The translations under genes and the position numbers were made by a program. The notes beneath the pieces were generated by a model. The model did no database searches. It was not told where the DNA came from and saw only the letters and a program-made list of their open reading frames with translations. This document shows positions 1 to 6,556 of a stretch of 32,844 bases of DNA, one piece after another. Source of the DNA: Nocardia brasiliensis IFM 10847. Lineage in GTDB: Bacteria; Actinomycetota; Actinomycetes; Mycobacteriales; Mycobacteriaceae. Where the stretch lies: positions 1-32,844 of the forward strand of contig NZ_BAUA01000121.1 in the NCBI RefSeq assembly GCF_000710915.1, given 5' to 3'. The first letter of the stretch is position 1. Every line of letters starts with the position of its first letter.

Positions 1-1392
1 CTCGAGCCGGAAGTGCCTGCGCCAGCGCGGTTGCCGCCACGCGAGCACCCGGCCGATATCCGGGCGGGGGGTGAGGGCACTGCCGGACGGATACTCGGCG
101 AGCAGGCCGAGGATGGCGTGGCGGTCGCGCGGCGCGTGCGGGTTACGCAGCTCCAGCGCTAGCGCCGCGAGCGGTTTGTCGTTGGCGTCGCGCATGCCGA
201 TCATCCATGGCATCCGGTCCAATTCGAGCCAGGCGATGGCCAGGGCCGCCCAGCGCCGGGCGAGCGGAGCCTCCAGCCAGGCCTCGACGGCGGGGGTCGG
301 CGCCCAGAAATCGTCGGTCGAATCGAGCTCCGGCGGCGGGTCCGGCAACCCCTTTTCGATCAGTTTCGCGGCGGCCAGCAGTTCGACCAGCAAACCGGCG
401 CGCGGCTCGTCGATCCCGGTTTGCTTGGCGACACGGCGCAATTCGCGCACGCCGAGTCCGCCCGCGCGCAACGCGGGCGCGGGCGCCTGCCCGAGCGCCT
501 CGATGATCGCGGCGCAGTGCCGCAGCAGCTCGCCCACCTCACCCGCGGCCACCGCGTTCACCTCGGCGGAGGTGTGCTTCTTGGCTTTCGGCTTGGGCGG
601 GGTCAACGCGTGCGGGTGCGTCACGGGTTCGTTGCGCAGCACCTGGCCGACCGTGACCGGCAATTCCACCGTCTCGTCATCGATGCGGTGCACCAGTCTG
701 CGGGCGAGTAGCTGCTGGATCGGCCGGTCCGCTGGAGTGCCCGGTGCGGCGTCCTTCGTGCGCCCCCGCGGGCCGGTGGTGGCCAGCTTGTCCAGCAGCG
801 CTCTGGCGGCGGCGGGGAGCTCGGGCAGCGCCGCGCGCACTTCGGGTTCGGTGAGGGCGTCGGGGATCTCGGTGGTGCTGCCGATCGGCCACGGCAGCGC
901 CTCTACGGCCGCGGTGACCAGATGCAGCTCGTCCTCGACGAGCCAGACCAGCGCCCGATCGGTCAATCGGGTGAGCGCCGCGTCGATCGCCGCGGCGCTC
1001 ACGCGTTCGTTCAGCTGCACGTGCAACTCGGCGCGACGCAGCGGGGCGCCGTTGCGCTCGGTGCGCGTCACCCCGTGCACGGCAAGGGTTTCCAGGATCG
1101 CGAAATCGAGGGTGTCCAGGTCGTCGGTGGCGCGCAGCACCGAGGCACGCTGCTCGGCGCGCGCGGCGAGCACCGCCATCGAGGACGGCAGCGGCACGGC
1201 CAGATCGGGCCGGAGTTCGAGCAGCGTCACCAATTGGGCATCACTACGTGCGCCGAGCCACCCGGCAAGGGAGGTCGAGGGCTTGCCCGCCTCCCCGCGA
1301 CTTCTGCCGGTCGTGGGTGCTCCGGGACTTGCGCTGCGGGCCGGTGGTTCGGTGCTTGGCTTGGTTTCGGGCGTGCCCGACGAGTTACCCAT
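1..1392 (-). CDS. Helicase-associated (XPB/Ssl2 N-terminal domain) protein, 3' part missing at window edge
   Basis: A continuous minus-strand frame of 464 codons runs from ATG at 1392 to the left edge without a stop, so the C-terminus lies outside the window. After a Pro/Thr/Ser-rich start the protein has the repeated helical pattern of the domain found at the N-terminus of XPB/Ssl2 helicases (for example residues starting SLAGWLGARSDAQLVTLLEL, then LDTLDFAILETLAVHG). No Walker motifs are seen in the visible part, so it is probably a standalone accessory protein and not the helicase itself. In mycobacteria the equivalent gene (Rv0862c) lies next to the XPB-type helicase ercc3, which would be expected just outside the window. 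The start was chosen for GGGAG a few bases upstream. Family placement is by recognition; a DNA-repair role is inferred. Confidence 0.85.
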   Translation of the reverse strand, partial: MGNSSGTPETKPSTEPPARSASPGAPTTGRSRGEAGKPSTSLAGWLGARSDAQLVTLLELRPDLAVPLPSSMAVLAARAEQRASVLRATDDLDTLDFAILETLAVHGVTRTERNGAPLRRAELHVQLNERVSAAAIDAALTRLTDRALVWLVEDELHLVTAAVEALPWPIGSTTEIPDALTEPEVRAALPELPAAARALLDKLATTGPRGRTKDAAPGTPADRPIQQLLARRLVHRIDDETVELPVTVGQVLRNEPVTHPHALTPPKPKAKKHTSAEVNAVAAGEVGELLRHCAAIIEALGQAPAPALRAGGLGVRELRRVAKQTGIDEPRAGLLVELLAAAKLIEKGLPDPPPELDSTDDFWAPTPAVEAWLEAPLARRWAALAIAWLELDRMPWMIGMRDANDKPLAALALELRNPHAPRDRHAILGLLAEYPSGSALTPRPDIGRVLAWRQPRWRRHFRLE

Positions 1393-1491
1393 GTGCTCCC
1401 GAGATCAGTCGTTTCGTCTCCTGCCGATCCTTACCAGCCTAATAGGCAGCGGCGAAGTTGCTCGGCGAGCGGGACATGCCAGAATGGGGCG

Positions 1492-1680
1492 GTGGTGAAC
1501 AAATCGAAGAAACCGTATGTCGACAACGGTTGGCCCAAGGTCGCCGACGGTGACCACGCGGTCACCGAACTCTCGTCGACCCGTTCCGGTGGGCTCTCGC
1601 CGTACGGTGAGGACACCGAGTTTCCGGTCCCGGCGGATCAGCTGCCTTACATGCACCCGAACACGGTGATCAACCGCTGA
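1492..1680 (+). CDS. Small conserved actinobacterial protein, function unknown
   Basis: Frame of about 62 residues beginning VVNKSKKPYVDNGWPKVADG and ending with a conserved-looking PYMHPNTVINR tail. It is hydrophilic, with no membrane segment or signal peptide. Its position between the XPB-domain gene and the rpf gene matches the small conserved gene Rv0863 of M. tuberculosis. The start is GTG at 1492 or GTG at 1495. A CAGAAT at 1480-1485, six bases before 1492, would fit a leaderless transcript, and no ribosome binding site is visible. It is followed after 26 bp by a strong hairpin terminator. No function can be given. Confidence 0.7.
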   Translation: MVNKSKKPYVDNGWPKVADGDHAVTELSSTRSGGLSPYGEDTEFPVPADQLPYMHPNTVINR

Positions 1681-1706
1681 TTTCCGGACGGAAAGTCCGA
1701 AGATAC

Positions 1707-1746
1707 GAAGAAGGGCCCCACATCCTCGGATGCGGGGCCCTTCTTC
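1707..1746. terminator. Bidirectional intrinsic terminator
   Basis: A perfect 13-bp stem (GAAGAAGGGCCCC at 1707-1719 with its complement at 1734-1746) is extended inward by five further pairs after one mismatch. The arms read as A-rich/T-rich at the outer ends (TTCTTC, GAAGAA), so the structure can serve both strands. It lies exactly between the convergent small gene (ends 1680) and the rpf gene (ends 1756). Confidence 0.9.
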
Positions 1747-1755
1747 ATGAGTACC

Positions 1756-2388
1756 TCAGGAGGGAAGCAGTCCCTTGTTGGCCTCGTAGAAGTTCACGAT
1801 GTTCGGGTCGAGCTTGGTGCCACTGGCCTTGGCGGCGTTGAAGAAGTCGAAGGCTTCCTTGGGCACCTGAATGCCCTGGCCCTGCACGACCGCGAGGGCG
1901 CGGTCGACCGCGTTGAAGACTTCCTGAGTGCTGTCCGGCGCGGCCTGAGCGGCCTGCGGCGCGGGCTCGGGGTTCCAGCGCGGGGTTTCGCTGGTGGTGG
2001 GGGCGGAGCGCGGCGTGGGCGCGCTGCTGAGGCCGAGGTTGGCCGAGCAGCTGGGCCAGGCGCCCCAACCCTGCGAGGCGAGCACCTTCTCGGCGACCGC
2101 GATCTGCTGTTCGCGGGTGGCCTGGTTGGCGCTGGCCGCGTACTCGCCGCCGCCGTGGGCCTTCCAGGTGCTGGGCGAGAACTGAAGTCCGCCTTGGAAA
2201 CCGTTGCCGGTGTTGATGCCCCAGTTACCGCCGGCCTCACACTGTGCGAGGCGATCCCAGTCGGAGTCGGGTGCCGCGCTGGCGTTGCCTGCGAGGGCCA
2301 CACCTGCGGTGCCCATGATCGCGCCGGTCACGGCGACCTTGGCTACCGTGCGACCGGTCGAGCTTGGCTTGCGATGGCGTCCACTCAT
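1756..2388 (-). CDS. rpfA: Resuscitation-promoting factor (secreted muralytic transglycosylase)
   Basis: 210 residues. A positively charged start and hydrophobic stretch (about residues 13-38, ending NASAAP) form a signal peptide. It is followed directly by the Rpf catalytic domain (about 40-115), with WDRLAQCEAGGNW containing the catalytic Glu51, then GGLQFSPSTWKAHGG and Cys pairs typical of the fold. A Pro/Ala linker and a C-terminal helical segment (EAFDFFNAAKASGTKLDPN) complete it. Rpf proteins cleave peptidoglycan and wake dormant cells. The locus matches M. tuberculosis rpfA (Rv0867c), but this protein lacks the long repeats of that RpfA. The internal ATG at 2388 is preferred over the frame's upstream ATG at 2427 because AGAGGAAG lies 11 bases ahead and the signal peptide then starts properly. 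The long leader carries regulatory signals listed separately. Confidence 0.93.
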   Translation of the reverse strand: MSGRHRKPSSTGRTVAKVAVTGAIMGTAGVALAGNASAAPDSDWDRLAQCEAGGNWGINTGNGFQGGLQFSPSTWKAHGGGEYAASANQATREQQIAVAEKVLASQGWGAWPSCSANLGLSSAPTPRSAPTTSETPRWNPEPAPQAAQAAPDSTQEVFNAVDRALAVVQGQGIQVPKEAFDFFNAAKASGTKLDPNIVNFYEANKGLLPS

Positions 2389-2407
2389 ATCGGGTTCGTC
2401 TTCCTCT

Positions 2408-2515
2408 CGGCGCACCTGCGAGGTCATCGATCGGGCTGGACTGAGAGGTCGTCATGCCCGCCCTCGCCCCTACGTTTCCGTCGGGGGTCCGGTACCCGCG
2501 GGGCGAGGTTCGGTG
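2408..2515 (-). promoter_or_regulatory. Probable c-di-AMP (ydaO/yuaA-type) riboswitch in the rpf leader
   Basis: On the minus strand, just ahead of the rpf ribosome binding site, the leader contains stretches resembling actinobacterial ydaO elements: a 5' part with GGTACCGGA and GGAAACGTAGGGGCGAGGG, and a 3' part with CCTCTCAGTCCAGCCCGA followed by TGACCTCGCAGG. This RNA class is known to precede rpf genes in actinobacteria, including M. tuberculosis rpfA, and senses c-di-AMP. The assignment rests on motif resemblance and position; I could not run a covariance model, and the boundaries are approximate. Confidence 0.6.
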
Positions 2516-2712
2516 CGGCGGGCCGGTGGTAGCCGGTTGTCCCGGCTGGGTAAGACCGTACGTCGATCCCGGAGAAAAATCACCATTTGGTAACCGGCGT
2601 GTACGAGCGGGTCTCGGTGCGGTATCAGAGCGGGCGAAAGACCTTCTCCGCAGCTAGAAGCGGTGCCGTTCGGTCAGTGTCGGGCCGTCACCGGTCCGTG
2701 ACCTTCCCGTTA

Positions 2713-2728
2713 TGTGACGAGGATCACA
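2713..2728. promoter_or_regulatory. CRP-type binding site upstream of rpf
   Basis: TGTGACGAGGATCACA is a perfect TGTGA-N6-TCACA palindrome, the core of the CRP/FNR consensus. It lies about 325 bp upstream of the rpf start and about 295 bp downstream of the start of the next minus-strand gene, beyond that gene's 3' end. Mycobacterial CRP (Rv3676) is known to regulate rpfA. The 404-bp gap from 2389 to 2792 therefore looks like a long promoter and leader for rpf; I see no gene in it. Three GGTAAC words also lie nearby (about 2589, 2739 and 2755). Confidence 0.7.
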
Positions 2729-2792
2729 ACTGGGATTCGGTAACGAAAGGCTCGGGTAACCGGTTCGTACCTCGGCGGTCGGACGCGGTCGG

Positions 2793-3023
2793 TCAGCGCG
2801 AACGCCGGCCGGCGCGCAGCGCGTAGACCACCGCGACCAGCAGGCCGAGCGGCACGAGCATCGCGCCGAAGTAGAGCCACAGCCCCGGCGTCGCGTCGGA
2901 CAGCACCGGGATCAGGAAGATCGCGAAGATCGCCAGCAATCCCAGCGCGAACAGGCCCAGCGCGACCTGTAGCAACCAGTCACCCGGCTTGCGCGGCGGG
3001 GGCGGAGCGGAAGGGTTCGTCAC
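2793..3023 (-). CDS. Small two-segment membrane protein
   Basis: 76 residues starting with GTG (VTNPSAPPPPRKPGDWLLQ). It has a Pro-rich cytoplasmic-type start, a first membrane segment at about 17-40 (LQVALGLFALGLLAIFAIFL), a short loop, a second at about 48-69 (LWLYFGAMLVPLGLLVAVVY) and a positive tail RAGRRSR. The position between rpf and the cold-shock gene corresponds to the integral membrane gene Rv0870c. The longer open frame upstream of GTG runs back through the divergent cspB and is not coding. No ribosome binding site is evident. Function unknown. Confidence 0.75.
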   Translation of the reverse strand: MTNPSAPPPPRKPGDWLLQVALGLFALGLLAIFAIFLIPVLSDATPGLWLYFGAMLVPLGLLVAVVYALRAGRRSR

Positions 3024-3044
3024 CGCACGACCGTAAAACTGATG

Positions 3045-3073
3045 TGCTTGCGTTATTCGCACCGGGGTAGACT
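3045..3073 (+). promoter_or_regulatory. Possible promoter of the cold-shock gene
   Basis: TGCTTG (3045-3050) and TAGACT (3068-3073) are separated by 17 bp, a plausible -35/-10 pair. It would give a leader of roughly 145 nt containing the hairpin at 3130-3163. The match to consensus is moderate at -10 and weak at -35. Confidence 0.35.
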
Positions 3074-3129
3074 CGTAGGCACTCGCGTCCCGCATCCCTG
3101 CAGGGCGCGTTCTTTTCGCAAAGAGAAAA

Positions 3130-3163
3130 GAACCTGCTCGTGGCGCTGTGCCACAGCGGGTTC
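3130..3163 (+). other. Stable hairpin in the cold-shock gene leader
   Basis: GAACCTGCT (3130-3138) pairs with AGCGGGTTC (3155-3163), one pair being T-G. GTGGC (3140-3144) pairs with GCCAC (3150-3154). The result is 14 pairs with one bulged C and a GCTGT loop. No T-run follows, so it is not a standard terminator. It sits about 60 nt before the cspB start, where a structured leader or RNA thermosensor would be expected, but that role is inferred. Confidence 0.45.
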
Positions 3164-3224
3164 CGTGGACCAGTGTGCTCGGGCCGTCGGGGTCCGAGTT
3201 TTCGATGATGAACGGGTGAGCGCA

Positions 3225-3647
3225 GTGCCGACCGGCAGGGTTAAGTGGTACGACGTCGAAAAGGGCTTCGGCTTCCTTTCCCAGGACGAGGGGGAGGACG
3301 TCTACGTCCGGTCGTCCGCGCTGCCCGATGGCGTCGAAGGACTGAAGCCCGGGCAGCGCGTCGAGTTCGGCATGGCCGCGGGTCGTCGTGGCCCCCAGGC
3401 GCTGAGCCTGAAGCTGCTGGAGGCGCCGCCCTCGGTCCGGCAGGGCCAGGAACGTGAGCGCGCCCGCAAGGAGCCCGTCGCGCGCCGCCACACGCCGGAC
3501 GAACTGCACGGCATGGTCGAGGACATGATCACCCTGCTCGAGGCGACGGTGCAGCCGGACCTGCGCAAGGGCCGCTACCCCGATCGCAAGACCGCGCAAC
3601 GCATCTCAGAGGTCGTCCGCGCCGTGGCGCGCGAACTCGATCACTGA
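3225..3647 (+). CDS. cspB: Cold-shock domain protein with C-terminal helical extension
   Basis: 140 residues. Residues 1-65 form a cold-shock domain: GRVKWYD, KGFGFLSQDEGEDVYVRSSAL carries the RNP1-like aromatic surface (GFGF), and GQRVEFGMAAGRRGPQALSL closes the barrel. A basic linker (about 70-90) leads to a helical C-terminal region (PDELHGMVEDMITLLEATV, then DRKTAQRISEVVRAVAREL). It should bind single-stranded RNA or DNA in the cytoplasm. The length and C-terminal region match M. tuberculosis Rv0871 (cspB, about 135 residues), longer than the usual ~67-residue Csp. GTG at 3225 gives MPTGRVKWYD, the family's usual start; GTG at 3216 is the alternative. Confidence 0.9.
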   Translation: MPTGRVKWYDVEKGFGFLSQDEGEDVYVRSSALPDGVEGLKPGQRVEFGMAAGRRGPQALSLKLLEAPPSVRQGQERERARKEPVARRHTPDELHGMVEDMITLLEATVQPDLRKGRYPDRKTAQRISEVVRAVARELDH

Positions 3648-3661
3648 AATATTGGCCGCGT

Positions 3662-3689
3662 GGCCGCGGCGTTGTTCGCGGCCCCTTTT
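3662..3689 (+). terminator. Intrinsic terminator of cspB
   Basis: GGCCGCG (3662-3668) and CGCGGCC (3677-3683) form a 7-bp GC stem with an 8-nt loop, followed by CCTTTT. It lies 14 bp past the cspB stop. Confidence 0.7.
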
Positions 3690-3756
3690 GTCTCGCGTCT
3701 CAGCTGTCGAGACTTGCGCCTGCGGCGCGTGCTCTTCGACAGCTGAGACGCGAGAC
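3690..3756. repeat. Large perfect palindrome, 21-bp arms
   Basis: The 21-base arm at 3690-3710 (starting GTCTCGCGTCTCAGC) is exactly complementary to 3736-3756. The 25-nt loop contains a nested GCGCC/GGCGC stem (3716-3720 with 3724-3728). It lies between convergent genes, directly after the cspB terminator. It could be a terminator for the opposite strand, or a mobile palindromic repeat. The 292-bp gap 3648-3939 holds this element, the terminator and the repeats below; no gene is seen. Confidence 0.85.
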
Positions 3757-3766
3757 GGCCGCGAAC

Positions 3767-3915
3767 GGTCGCTCGTAAGACTCGCTCCGTGCTGGTTCCG
3801 TTCGGCGGCGTGTGGGCGGTCGCTTGTCAAGACTCGCTCCGCCGGGGTTCTTTCGGCGGTGAGTGGGGTCGCGCGAAGCTCGCTCCGTGGTGGTGCTGTC
3901 GGCGACGAATGTTGC
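3767..3915. repeat. Three degenerate ~50-bp direct repeats
   Basis: Units starting GGTCGC at 3767, 3818 and 3867 (spacing 51 and 49 bp) share the pattern GGTCGC, then AAGACTCGCTCCG (AAGCTCGCTCCG in the third), then a G/T-rich stretch ending TTCGGCGG (TCGGCGA in the third). They are imperfect, lack identical repeats with unique spacers, and hold no open frame worth calling. Confidence 0.7.
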
Positions 3916-3939
3916 GGCGCTGGCGCCTGAGTCGGCCGT

Positions 3940-4452
3940 TTACGGGGCCGTGCTGATGGACCAGGCGGCGTGCGGGAGGTAAAACTCCTTGCCGGTGTCC
4001 TTGTCCTTGGCCAGGATCGGCAGTTGCAGTTCGAGGCCGACGAGGCGCAGGTCCGGTTCGGGGCGGGACTCGATGGTGACGGCCATGGCGCCCTGCGGGT
4101 AGTTGGTGTGGCTGATCACGCGATCGACCCGTTCCCCGTTGGGCAGCGCGTAGACGACCTGGGCCAGCCACGGCGCTTCGGCGATCTTCTTCGGCAGCGA
4201 GAGCTGCAGCGGGTAGTTCGGCGGCACCAGGAGCTGCACGGTCTCGCCGTAACGGCAATCCTGCATTTGCACCGAGCAATACACGTACGGCTCGACGGTG
4301 ACGGTCTTGCCGTGCGCGTACGCGGTGATCACCGGATCCTTCTCGTCCGCGTTGCGCACCAGCACGACGAGCACGCCGACGAAGGCGACGGTGACGACGA
4401 GCAGTCCGGCGACGAGCAGAGCCACGACGGTGCGCGCGTTGAGCCGCTTCAC
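3940..4452 (-). CDS. DUF2771-family membrane-anchored or exported protein
   Basis: 170 residues. A basic start MKRLNARTVV and one hydrophobic segment at about 9-32 (VALLVAGLLVVTVAFVGVLVVLV) form a signal anchor. The rest is an extracytoplasmic domain with a likely disulphide pair in YCSVQMQDC and a conserved-looking WLAQVVYALPNGERVDRVIS. It matches the DUF2771 family, found next to the same MFS transporter in mycobacteria (Rv0875c/Rv0876c). GTG start at 4452 with GAGG about ten bases upstream. It begins 64 bp after the end of the MFS gene, probably one operon. Function unknown. Confidence 0.8.
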   Translation of the reverse strand: MKRLNARTVVALLVAGLLVVTVAFVGVLVVLVRNADEKDPVITAYAHGKTVTVEPYVYCSVQMQDCRYGETVQLLVPPNYPLQLSLPKKIAEAPWLAQVVYALPNGERVDRVISHTNYPQGAMAVTIESRPEPDLRLVGLELQLPILAKDKDTGKEFYLPHAAWSISTAP

Positions 4453-4516
4453 GCCGCTGCCTCGCCGCGGCGCGGGCCTGCCGTCGGCACAGCCGCTGGC
4501 TCGAAGTTTCGCTCGC

Positions 4517-6394
4517 TCACTGGCTGGGATCTCCTATCCCTCGTTGGATATGTGTCGTCTCGCCCCCGGTGGTCCCCGGCTTGCGGTACGCGTTCGAAGT
4601 CTGTGGCATCGGCCTGGTCGCGGGAACTTCCTGTTCCGCGTGTTGCGGACGATTTCCGCCGAGACCGGGCAGCAGTGAATGGCCACGGTAGCTGACGAAG
4701 GTCTGCACCAACCCGACCACGAGCACCGCGGTGATCACCGCGAAGCCCTTCCAATAGTCCGTCGGCAGCAGCACGCCGGCCGCGCCGCCGACCACCCAGC
4801 TGAGCTGCAGCACGGTTTCGGATCGGCCGAAGCCGGACGCGATCGACTCCGGCGGCAGGTCGTCCTGGATCAGCGCGTCCAGCGATACCTTCGCCAGCGC
4901 GCTCGTGCCCGCCGCGACCAGGGTGGCCAACCCCGCGCCGAGCAGATTGTTGGTGAACGTCGCGAACAGCGCGACCAGGGCGCAAGCCGCCGTGCAGCCG
5001 AGCACGATCAGCGACGGCCTGCCCAGCTTGATCCGGGCGCCGGTCGCGTTGCCCGCGAAGTTGCCGATCGCGGCGGCGGCGCCGACCACGCCCAGCATCG
5101 CGGCCTGCTGCACCGGCCGGTGCTCGGTGGCCTTGGCGACGAAGGCGATGTAGAAGGTGAGGAACCCGGTCAGCACGCGGATGGCGCTGTTGCCCCACAG
5201 GCCGGTCACCACCGAACGGCCCAGCGGCTGCCTGCGTTTGCGCGGCGGCACCGCGGATTCCTTGTCCGGCGAAAGCACTTCGGTGTGCGCGTCGGGGCCG
5301 TGGTAGCTCAGTGTGGCGGGCACCTCGCCCTCGGTGACCTCCACCCAGGACGGGATGCGCAGGCTCAGATAGGTTCCGGCACAGGCGATCAGCGTGGCGA
5401 AGATCAACGCGCCGTTGGACCCGGCGGCCATCGCGGCGATGCCCGCGATCGCACCCGCACCGATCGTGCCGCCGACCAAGCCGAACACGGTGAGCCGAGA
5501 GTTGGTGCGCACCAAGTCGATATCGGGCGGTAGCACGCGCGGCGTCACCGCGCTCTTGAGCACCGAGAACGACTTACTGCCGACCATCATGCACAGGGCC
5601 AGCGGATACAGTGCCCAGCTGTCGAATTCGAGCACCAGCACCACCGCGACGACGGCGCGCAACGCGAACGAGGTGGCCAGCGCCACCCGCCGACCGTGCT
5701 GCAGCCGGTCGAGCATCGGCCCGATCAGCGGCGCGATCACCGCGAACGGCGCGATCGTGATCAGCAGGTACAGCGCGACTTTCGTCTTGCTCTCGGCGGT
5801 CGCGCTGGCGAAGAACAGGGTGTTGGCGAGGGCGACCGCGACCGCCGCGTCGAGGGCGAAGTTGGCCATCGTCGCGTAGGTGAGCGCGGTCAGGCCGGAC
5901 TTGTCGGCGCCGTCGGCCTTCGCCGCGCGCTGGAAGGTGGCGATGCCCTTCTCGGTGAGTTCGCGGCCGCGCATCGCGGCGACCCGGGTGACCGTCAGCT
6001 TGCGCGGCACCCGCTGCGGACCGGGCTGGGTGGATTCGGCGCCGGCCTCGTCGGCCGCCGGTTGTTCGGAAAGCGGCTTGGTCGGCGGGGGCGGCGCGGC
6101 GAGCTCCGGCTCGGGGCCGTGCGGCGGTTGCGGACGATTCGGGAAGACGCGGCGCGGTGTCCGCCCGGGCGGATCCTGCCGCCCCGGTAGCCCTGCCCCC
6201 GCTGCCGGATGCCGCCGGGTCTCGGCCTGCGACCCGCCGAACCGATCGGGATCCAACGGCGGCAACGGGCCACGGCGCGTCGGCGAGTTCGGCGGCGGAT
6301 ACCGGTCGAAACCGGGATGCCGTTCGATCGGCGGATACTCCCCACCGTCCCACCGATCACGGTCGGGACCGGAAGGTTCGCGGGGAGTAGTCAC
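4517..6394 (-). CDS. Major facilitator superfamily transporter with long disordered N-terminus
   Basis: 625 residues from GTG at 6394. The first ~150 residues are Pro/Arg/Gly-rich and hydrophilic, without predicted structure. The core then has about twelve membrane segments, starting near GLTALTYATMANFALDAAVAVALANTLFF and including a typical MFS loop (LIGPMLDRLQHGRRVALAT). A soluble Pro/Thr-rich tail follows. It corresponds to the mycobacterial membrane protein Rv0876c; substrate unknown. The frame is open back to 6520. GTG at 6394 was preferred because CAGAAT lies seven bases ahead (possible leaderless start) and the sequence VTTPREPSGP looks like a natural beginning. ATG further up at about 6490 cannot be excluded. 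Confidence 0.82.
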   Translation of the reverse strand: MTTPREPSGPDRDRWDGGEYPPIERHPGFDRYPPPNSPTRRGPLPPLDPDRFGGSQAETRRHPAAGAGLPGRQDPPGRTPRRVFPNRPQPPHGPEPELAAPPPPTKPLSEQPAADEAGAESTQPGPQRVPRKLTVTRVAAMRGRELTEKGIATFQRAAKADGADKSGLTALTYATMANFALDAAVAVALANTLFFASATAESKTKVALYLLITIAPFAVIAPLIGPMLDRLQHGRRVALATSFALRAVVAVVLVLEFDSWALYPLALCMMVGSKSFSVLKSAVTPRVLPPDIDLVRTNSRLTVFGLVGGTIGAGAIAGIAAMAAGSNGALIFATLIACAGTYLSLRIPSWVEVTEGEVPATLSYHGPDAHTEVLSPDKESAVPPRKRRQPLGRSVVTGLWGNSAIRVLTGFLTFYIAFVAKATEHRPVQQAAMLGVVGAAAAIGNFAGNATGARIKLGRPSLIVLGCTAACALVALFATFTNNLLGAGLATLVAAGTSALAKVSLDALIQDDLPPESIASGFGRSETVLQLSWVVGGAAGVLLPTDYWKGFAVITAVLVVGLVQTFVSYRGHSLLPGLGGNRPQHAEQEVPATRPMPQTSNAYRKPGTTGGETTHIQRGIGDPSQ

Positions 6395-6556
6395 GTCTTC
6401 AATTCTGTCGTACTTCGCTACCGGGCGTTCACTCGCGCTCGAAGGTGTCGGCGGAAGGTGACGTTTGTCGCGTCGCGGACGACGGTGCATACCCGCAGGC
6501 TGCCCGATCCGGCGAAGCACAACCGAAATCGTGGTGAACTCGTCGCACCGCCGGAC

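Noticed and set aside
1..6. CTCGAG at the very start, possible cloning or adaptor site
   Set aside because: It is part of the reading frame of the helicase-associated gene and such sites are frequent at this GC content.
71..1498. 475-codon plus-strand open frame at the left end
   Set aside because: It is antisense to the helicase-associated gene, whose minus-strand protein has clear domain-like sequence. The plus frame is Ser/Arg/Ala-rich, typical of a high-GC shadow.
3767..3915. Possible CRISPR array
   Set aside because: Only three units, strongly diverged from each other and contiguous without unique spacers; no cas genes nearby.
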